A stretch of DNA of 64,000 nucleotides from Morinoia aosen (taxonomy: Eukaryota > Arthropoda > Malacostraca > Amphipoda > Talitridae), in contig CM059568.1 in assembly GCA_030386875.1 (NCBI GenBank), positions 11,084,316 through 11,148,315 on the forward strand. The letters are read 5' to 3'. The notes beneath the pieces are model-generated. The model was given only the letters and a program-made list of their open reading frames with translations, did no database searches and had not been told where the DNA came from. The translations under genes were made by a program, and so were the position numbers. The first letter of the stretch is position 1; each line of letters begins with the position of its first letter. Shown here in pieces: positions 56,766 to 64,000 of the stretch.

Positions 56766-59700
56766 GGGAAAATATCAACTGTCCTATGCAAACGTACTGT
56801 CTGTATATTGGCTTGGAGAATTTTATTTAATCATTTTCAGTTGCTAAAGAATTTTTTATATAAATTTTGTAACGTTCCCTCAAGAAAGAATTCAAATAAC
56901 AGTCCAGTCGTTTTGCAAGGATTTGTCCGGCATAGTGTTTCGCTTGCTCTTTGTAGTTTCATTCCTTTAAATAACAAGCAGTGGAGCACAGCCGAGAGTT
57001 GTGGCTGTGAGTCTTTCCTTAAGGAACTGCCGTTCCGCAGTGTAATTGCCTACTATTGATCTGGAGTCGTAAATGCATCGGAATGTAGGGCTCAGCTACA
57101 GTACCGCAGACCGCTTGGCTCCAAATTAGGCACCAGAAGTGCGCTTACTGAGGCATGTGAATTGGAGTAGTGCTGGGCCATTGAAACTTTCTTAACATGA
57201 TGAAAGATTCAAGTATCAATGTTGAATTCTTGGCTCAAATTTGTCATGACAGTGAGTGTATCAGTTAAATGTCTCTTTATTGAATGATTTTATTTCTCGG
57301 ACTTGCAAAACCATCACAGTCTCGTCAAATGCTGAAGTGAGTCATAATAACTAAAATTTTCATTCTTCAAAAAAAAAATCACAGTTCAATGTGTTATGAG
57401 TAGAAGTGACCGGTGTGCGTGAATAAATAAAATATGCAGCATTTTGCTGAGATAGAACTACCTCTAAAATTTTTTTTACATTTTTCGATCATGCAACGGG
57501 ATAAAATTGTGGCTGGCACAGTGTGAGCCTGATATCTATGTAAGCAGCATGGAAATTCTCTTAAAGAGTCATTTCATTGTCCATAAATTTTGTGTGTGCA
57601 ACACTCTCTTGAATATAAAATTCGGTTTATCAAGTGCTCCATGTTAAATGTATGTGTCTTTACGTGCTATTTTCCCTGGTCCTTTTGAGTGTGGTTCCAT
57701 TTATAAAGTAAATTTCTAGCCTAGATGCGCCAGTATCGCCGGTGCGGCTTTTCGGGCCGGCTTTCAGAGTCATAAAAATCTTGATGAATTTTTCTCCCTA
57801 AAATTTGGTTAAAAAAAAAACTTGAGCTGGAACATATTCAAATTACAAACATGGTAAGCGCACATGAATTGTCATGTTCTGAGGTGCTACAATCGCAATT
57901 GATTCTCTCTTGTTCTTTTATGCTGCAGTTGGAAAATAACAGTTGAATGCCATTGTGATGAGAATTTGGTCAGCATGCATTGAGCGCAGGAAATCCGATG
58001 CCTTTTGCTGAGCTGGTACTCGTGTTGAGCTTTATCTGGAATATATAGTTCACAAAAATTTCAGTGTGCTGTTTTTTTTTAATTGAACGGTTCTAGGATT
58101 TATCACCTTTTAATGTTCATTGGTTTTATGCTTAGCTCGATGGCTCTGGAAACTAACGCCGTAATTTTAGCAAACACTGCCTTGTCTCGAGTGAATCTTT
58201 GAAGCAAGTTAAAGTTTACCAAGGTTGAGGCATTGAGTAATTAACTCAGTTGAAATTTTCATTTTTGTGACGCCTCGCTTAAAATAACTCACAGAATTTT
58301 TTGGCCTCGTGTGCGTCAAGCTTCTCCAATCAGCTTTAGCAACATAATTCATATTTTCCTTCGTTGATATTTGAGTGCTTCCATTATTTAAATTGATATC
58401 TGCTGAGAAGCAGTAATGGGAATTTTTTTTGAAGCAATTTCCCTGCTACCGGAGGGGCGGTAAATTTGTGTTGCAAATTGTTGAGGGAATCGAATGACGG
58501 CACTTAAAAACAAAGATTTAAATGTGGTTCTGAGAGTAAGTTGTAAGTTCAACGATGCTGCACATTCAGTTCGTGGTCTAATTTTAGGCATTTAGAAATA
58601 AATGACGCCTCTGCTCGTGTGCTAAGTAAAGTAAATTGATCCTCCTTTTATTCACAAGATCATGATGCTAAGCTCCAGTGCATCAGAGTGAGAATTTAAA
58701 TAATTGCTTCAATAATAATACACTAAAATCACTAAATATTTTGGGTAAATTTTCCCATGTGCCAAGTATACAATCCAGTTCGACCCTGACATGAGTCAAT
58801 CTATACCTTTATATCAAATTCACTGAGCATAAAAATTTTGCTTCCTTAACTTTTATAAATTCATGATGTTTAAAGATTTCCTTTGATGTGAATTCGACGG
58901 TAGAGCGTAGTAATTTAAGATTATTCAATCCTAGCTGCCTTCAGGTAGGAAGGAATTTTTATTATATTAAGTGTCTGTAGATTTTAAAAGGTAAACACGT
59001 GGATTAAATGCAATTTTTTTGTAGTCTAAACGGTTACATGTCAGCGATAAAATAATTTTTCTGTATCAGTTTGAGCGCGTATTGAATTTTGAGCTCGCAT
59101 TTTTGTTTAAATCGTTGATTGCCCAGAATAGGAACTTTCAAGTTGATGCTCACCATGATGAATTGAAACTCTTAATAATTTTGTTAACACTGGAATATAC
59201 CACCCAATTGGAGTTTGTTCCTAAGGAGTTAATGAAAATTAAAGAGGAGATTTGCTGTATCAAGGAGGATTTTTGCTGTATCAAAGTGAGAATTTCATGA
59301 AGTCAGCTACAATACTCGATGTATAAATTTCGTTTTTGAAGTTGCAAGCGTAATGCATTTAATATTTTTATAAACTCTTAAATGATGCTGTCCATTCTCG
59401 TCGGTAATTCAAACTGAATTATTGTGTAACACTGAGAGTGTGTTCTTGCTTAGGCAAAGTTAACGAGTTAGCTTCACGGAAATATGAGCGTTTCACATTG
59501 TCGGAAATGTACAATATTCCATATGGAGACTTTATTTTCTGTTAGATGGATTTAATACAGCGTGAGAATTGAAATGAAAAGCATTGCAGTGAATACATGG
59601 AATTTATCTTAACGATTCGGATCAGCGTGACAGTCTGCGGTGCAGCGAAGCTATGTATTTTTATTGCTGTACCAAGCCGAGGCAGTAAAATAATTCTCTT

Positions 59701-61829
59701 GTGCGTGAAGTTAGGTGTGGTATTACGTGAGGTTATAATGTAGGATTTGAAAGTAGGAAATGTCTGAGAGAGTATGATCAGTAACATTGATTTATAAATG
59801 TGTCGTATCAAAAATGACGAGTTATTTGAGTCAAACTGGTGAAGGTGTAAGCGCCGTTGTGTGGGAATTTCTTGATCACTCTTTCCCCATAATGTTGTTG
59901 ACGCTGACACTGGTCATTCTCAAACATCATTGGTATACGTCATTAATTTCATTTTTGTTCATTGTCATGTAGGCATGATAATCATTAGGGTGATAATTCC
60001 CTTAATGCGTTGTTTGACGACGTTAGTGAAACTTTGAAACCGAAAGAATATATACAAATCGTATGTACGAACGATGTCGTCGAGCAACGTGGAATCATTT
60101 AAATGTGCTGCTCTGAATCTGGGGCTGAGAATCGGATATTTTATTTCTGCATTTCTTTGTATGTCGGTATTGTTAGAATGTCGGATCGCTAGAAAAGCCT
60201 TCGCGGCCGAGTATAACGTAAAGTCTGATGATCTGGCAATACCCAATTTATGTGTAATTTTTCTCTTGTATGTCGGTGTTGTCATTAATGTCGGATCGCT
60301 AGAAAAGCCTTCGCGGCCGAGTATAACGTACAGTCCGATGATCTGGCAATACCCAATTTATGTGTAATTTTTCTCTTGTGTGTCGGTGTTGTCATAATGT
60401 CTGATCGTTAGAAAAGCCTTCGCGGCAGAGTATAACGTAAAGTTAGACGCCTTGACAATACCCAATGTATATGTGTTTTTTTTTCATTGATGCGTATTCA
60501 GGATTTCGGCCTACCAGGCAATTCTCCTGCTAGTTCGTACGTCATGAGCAAGAATGTTTTATTTTCTTCGGAATATTTAGGTGATTCAACTGATTAGTAA
60601 CACCGTCGAACGAATTTCGGCTTTGGCTAGAGTTGGTTGAGGATACCGAAAGTAAATATTTATGTATGTATGTAGGAATTCTTCGCGTAGCTCACGTCCG
60701 CCTCACTCAAGGCAGATTTGAAGGAAACCGAGGAAACATTTCTTACGGAATGCGCTGTCTCTCGATTACCAAGTAACCATGTTAGACAATCAAACGCGTA
60801 TTTTCGGAAGGAGATCATTAACCATTAACGCGAACCTCGGGGGTTTTACGTTATGCTAGTCGACAAGCTGACTGAGAACAAAACCTGAAGGTCTTCGTAA
60901 GTAAATGTGCTTTTTTTTTTTGTTTACAATGAAAGAGCTTATGAGCTCCAACGTGGGAGTCCAACGCGTATCGACGCAGTAATCTACAGTATTTGTCCGC
61001 GAATTGACGCAACGAGGATCTACGGAATTTCCACGAGTTCACGTGACGCCAAGGATGAATTTTTATGGAAAAGCTTCAGTAACTTCGATTCTCAGCAGGG
61101 GGCCCCTCCCCAGGATCAGTAGCGAGCCAGGATCGGTAGTAAGCCGAGGATCAGTAGCAAGCCGAGGAGCAGCAAGTCACAGGAACAACAACAACAAGCT
61201 GAAGCTAGGCGCGCAGGAGGAGCAACAGCAAGTTTTTTGTTGCAAGGAAAACGTCTACTTGTGAACCACAGGAGGAAATAATAATTATGATGAAGAAAAG
61301 AGTTGAGGTTGGAAATTGCCTCCATTGAGATTGTGTTTTGGGTGGATTGCAACCGAGAAAGCTGAAAGGATGTCTCTGCTTGTAAGAAATTCGCCGATTT
61401 CTCGATCTCTAATTTATATGTTTATCTATGTCGATGAATTTGCCGAGAGCAATCCGAGAATAATATGTCGTGTGTGTTTTATTTGATGCGTGTAAGTTGT
61501 CGGATATGTGCGGTATCTTTACTGTGTTCTTTGCTATTTGCGTACTACAATAATGTGTGTAAGAGATGCGTTTCAATTATTTAGTGTGTCAGGTATCAAT
61601 GAATTTTTCATAAATGTGTCAACATTGGCGTGTTACAAGAAGGTAAATGATGAGGTGATATGTAAGGATATTTTCATGTCGGGAAAAGCGAAGGGATTGA
61701 AAAATGGGGGCGAATATTTTCTAAATTTTTAACGTAAAGGGTACGTCACGGTTATAATTTAAATTAACGGATGAAAATTTGCACCAACTTTGCAAGTTGG
61801 CACAAATTTTTCTGGGGCGATGCGGGTAT
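56766..61829. other. Interior of the recent LTR element
   Basis: AT-rich, with no protease, reverse transcriptase, RNase H or integrase motif in any frame. Holds a three-copy 109-bp tandem repeat (60152-60480) and an 18-bp GATCAGTAGCAAGCCGAG repeat (about 61105-61170). I do not recognise captured host sequence. Confidence 0.55.
60152..60480. repeat. 109-bp tandem repeat, three copies
   Basis: TATGTCGGTRTTGTCA...GGATCGCTAGAAAAGCCTTC...ATACCCAATTTATGTGTAAT begins near 60161, 60270 and 60380. The first two copies are nearly identical, the third more diverged. Confidence 0.93.
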
Positions 61830-63568
61830 TGTGGGGAAATACTTAACTCGTGCAATTTTTGGAAAATACTTCGCTTTAGGAAATGTCTAAAAAACCGTTA
61901 TCACTGTTATTCTCGAGCGTGAGAATGTCGACCAAAGTTTATCCGTGTGTGTAAGGACAATTCGTCACTGTTCGGTCGGAAAAACAAGCGGCGATTGTTT
62001 GGGGTAGAGGTAGGCGTGTCAGATGTCGCGGCCTCAAGTGCGGCGAGCGCAGGCATAGAGAACGACGCACACACGAACACACGCACGATACAAGCCGAGG
62101 CTTTGCAGGGCAAGGAGGCGGACGTGACGTCTGAACACAGGCCCGCACAACCGGAGCCAATCACAGCTCGCCAAAGCTATGACGCAAGAAGGTGTGTCTC
62201 AACACGCACCAATGAGAGTCCCAGACGTCAGAATAAGCAAGGATTCCGCCAATGAGGTTGCAGATGCTGCCTCTGTAGAATGGAAGCGTCGAGAACGATC
62301 TCGAAAGAGGGAACCGAAACACATATAAGGATGCGAGATGAAGCCTCGTGAGTCGTGAGGAATTTTTGAACACACGTGAGAGACTGCGCACGACGTCTCA
62401 CGTCTGAGGGTGTTCTACACAATAGGCCAGCCTCGTCGGCTGGCCTTATACGGTTATACCCAACTGCAACTTGAAAGTTAATAATTCGAGGCACATAAAA
62501 CAACGTTGGACGTCGGAAGTCATTGGAGCACCGTCTTACAAAGGAAGCCTAATTGAAGTAAACCAGCCTCGCATCGGGGATCGTCATGAATAAACGCGTC
62601 GGAGATTCAACCAAGAGCAATCAACATCTGTGCATCGGGGTCGAACTCACAATCAACTTCAGCGGCAGTCGTCAACATTGCAAATGGCAAACAGTTAAGA
62701 TCGCTCACCAACACTGCAAAGTTCAACGCATGAAACTACAATGAATCAGCTCACAACCGCTTCAAGGGATCAGCTGCCCGTAGAAAGAAGCGGGGGAGGG
62801 CACCACTGCAGCGAGGTAGCAAGAGATCAGCCCACGCCAGCAGCAAGCCTAAGCTGCGACGCGGAACATCAGCAGTGAGCAATAACATCGGCTGTGAACG
62901 ACGCGGAACATCAGCAGTGAGCAACAGCATCGTCAGTGAATGTCCATCAGTGAATCATTTATTATCAAAAGGGCGAGTGTTTTATAGTTGTGAGAGCTCT
63001 TTAGGTGGTGATAGAAGTTCAATTTCAGATGTAGATCAGCACACAGATAAGTGCTTTTCAAAGTTTCGCGAAGATTCATCTAATTTTATAGGCAATCGAT
63101 TTCCTGTGTTTATTTAGTCGAGGATCGACTTCCCGTTGTATGGTTCGACACCGTGTCACAATTCCAGGTTAAATCGTGATGTGTTATTCTCGCAAATATT
63201 ATGATTTGTGTTACTGTGGAGCTGGCTGTTTTGTGTATGAGTAAATCGTTGTCAGCGATGGAGTGTGTGTAACTCGAATTTTCGGTAAGCATCACCTTTG
63301 TGTCAGGTCGTGTTTAAATATTTGCGGCGGTAGAAACTTACGTACTATTCATTGACGCCGTTGTGCCATTTCAAATCATTTCGTCCCCATGCCTTGTGTG
63401 TTTATCCACGTGTTTCCCAATAAATTCGTGTTAATCTTGCTAACTCTTTTATTCTCCAAGTCTGGTATGCAGGTGTACGCGAGCATAAAGGATAATACTA
63501 TAACATGTTTGGGGGTTGAGACTCCCCCTGCGTGCGTGATTAGTAACCCCTTTTCACGCATCGCGACA
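61830..63568 (+). repeat. LTR copy (right), 1739 bp
   Basis: Same length as the left copy with near-complete identity over its whole length. Followed immediately by the CATG target duplication. Confidence 0.92.
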
Positions 63569-63572
63569 CATG

Positions 63573-64000
63573 TTTCTAATTCATTTCTTTACACAAAAAC
63601 CATCCGGTTAATAAATTTTATTGCACTAGCGAAATGATTCAAAAATAGATCTCCCACTTACACCAGAGGACGTCTCTGTGAATCGGATTAATGACAAATA
63701 CAATTAATGAAATTAATCGTAATTTGAGCGTATGAATCGTGGTAAAATTATCTTTCTGTCCGTATGTTGTACAAGCAAATTTTGATGTTGAGTATATGTT
63801 TGTTTGCGCATTTCTGCCAAAATTTTGTAGATATTTGTCAATCATGAGTGGTAACTGGCCTACACTGTATCTCCATTTTATCCCATGTACCCATGTCCGC
63901 ATGATGTTGCAGAGAATATCGAGAAGATATGATATATGATATGATATATTGAAGATATATTTTTTTTTTGTTGTTGTTCCTCAGCGGTAACTTGAGTTTC
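63573..64000. other. AT-rich flank of the LTR element
   Basis: The segment at about 63850-64000 resembles 54670-54770 (shared CTCCATTTTATCCCATGTAC). A short GATATGATATATGATATG run occurs near 63925. No gene seen. Confidence 0.35.

Larger units (their letters stand above)
55027..63568 (+). mobile_element. Non-autonomous LTR retrotransposon, complete and recent
   Basis: Two 1739-bp LTRs (55027-56765, 61830-63568) begin TGTGGGGAAATACTT and end CATCGCGACA. A 4-bp duplication CATG flanks them (55023-55026, 63569-63572). I noticed only two differences between the LTRs (near 55928/62731 and 56393/63194). The 5.06-kb interior encodes no gag or pol. Orientation is tentatively plus, from an AATAAA near the LTR 3' part and a G-rich stretch before the right LTR. 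No TGG-type primer-binding site follows the left LTR in plus, or the right LTR in minus. Confidence 0.88.

Overview
This looks like an intergenic, transposon-packed stretch of a large eukaryotic genome, most likely an arthropod and probably an insect. The evidence is indirect: long non-coding spacers, no operons or ribosome-binding sites, and a mixture of hAT, Tc1/mariner, TTAA-type (piggyBac-like), Ty3/gypsy, non-LTR, Penelope-like and tRNA-SINE elements. One LTR also carries a TATA box with an arthropod-style TCAGTT initiator. I recognise no intact host protein-coding gene and no genuine tRNA or rRNA gene. Every recognisable protein fragment belongs to a transposable element, and all are broken by stops, frameshifts or deletions.

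Layout. 0.15-1.28 kb is a foldback repeat. 2.7-5.7 kb is a decayed mariner transposase next to a 5'-truncated minus-strand Ty3/gypsy element (RNase H, integrase, 3' LTR). 6.74-6.98 kb is a TTAA-type MITE. 7.12-10.03 kb and 10.13-11.42 kb are two hAT elements, each with an 8-bp target duplication. 12.1 kb has a tRNA-SINE-like sequence. 13.53-14.37 kb is a 26-bp minisatellite. 17.34-17.84 kb is a small Penelope-like (PLE) insertion with a 13-bp target duplication and a hammerhead-ribozyme-like core; two diverged relatives of that core lie at 29.8 and 31.1 kb. Four copies of a palindrome of about 96-120 bp lie at 18.6, 20.9, 26.7 and 41.6 kb. 22.2-22.7 kb and 34.4-34.8 kb are further tandem arrays. 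28.66-29.19 kb is a deleted mariner. 36.0 kb has a second TTAA-type MITE and 38.15 kb a hAT MITE.

The right third is dominated by nested LTR elements. 43840-49849 is a complete LTR pair (LTRs about 1.36 kb, TSD CCGT) with a 3-kb interior lacking gag-pol. It interrupts the C-terminal coding end of a non-LTR retrotransposon, and its left LTR carries a later 290-bp SINE, so the window holds both the filled and the empty SINE site. 50386-54448 is a solo LTR (TSD ATGT) containing a 2.3-kb hAT element (TSD ACCGCACC) with a nearly complete but inactivated transposase. 55027-63568 is a second complete LTR pair (two 1739-bp LTRs with only two differences noticed, TSD CATG) with a 5-kb interior lacking gag-pol.

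The observations most worth following are the three hammerhead-like motifs, whose stem II sequences differ but all still pair; the recently inserted non-autonomous LTR elements; the internal filled/empty SINE pair; and the four-copy palindromic family.
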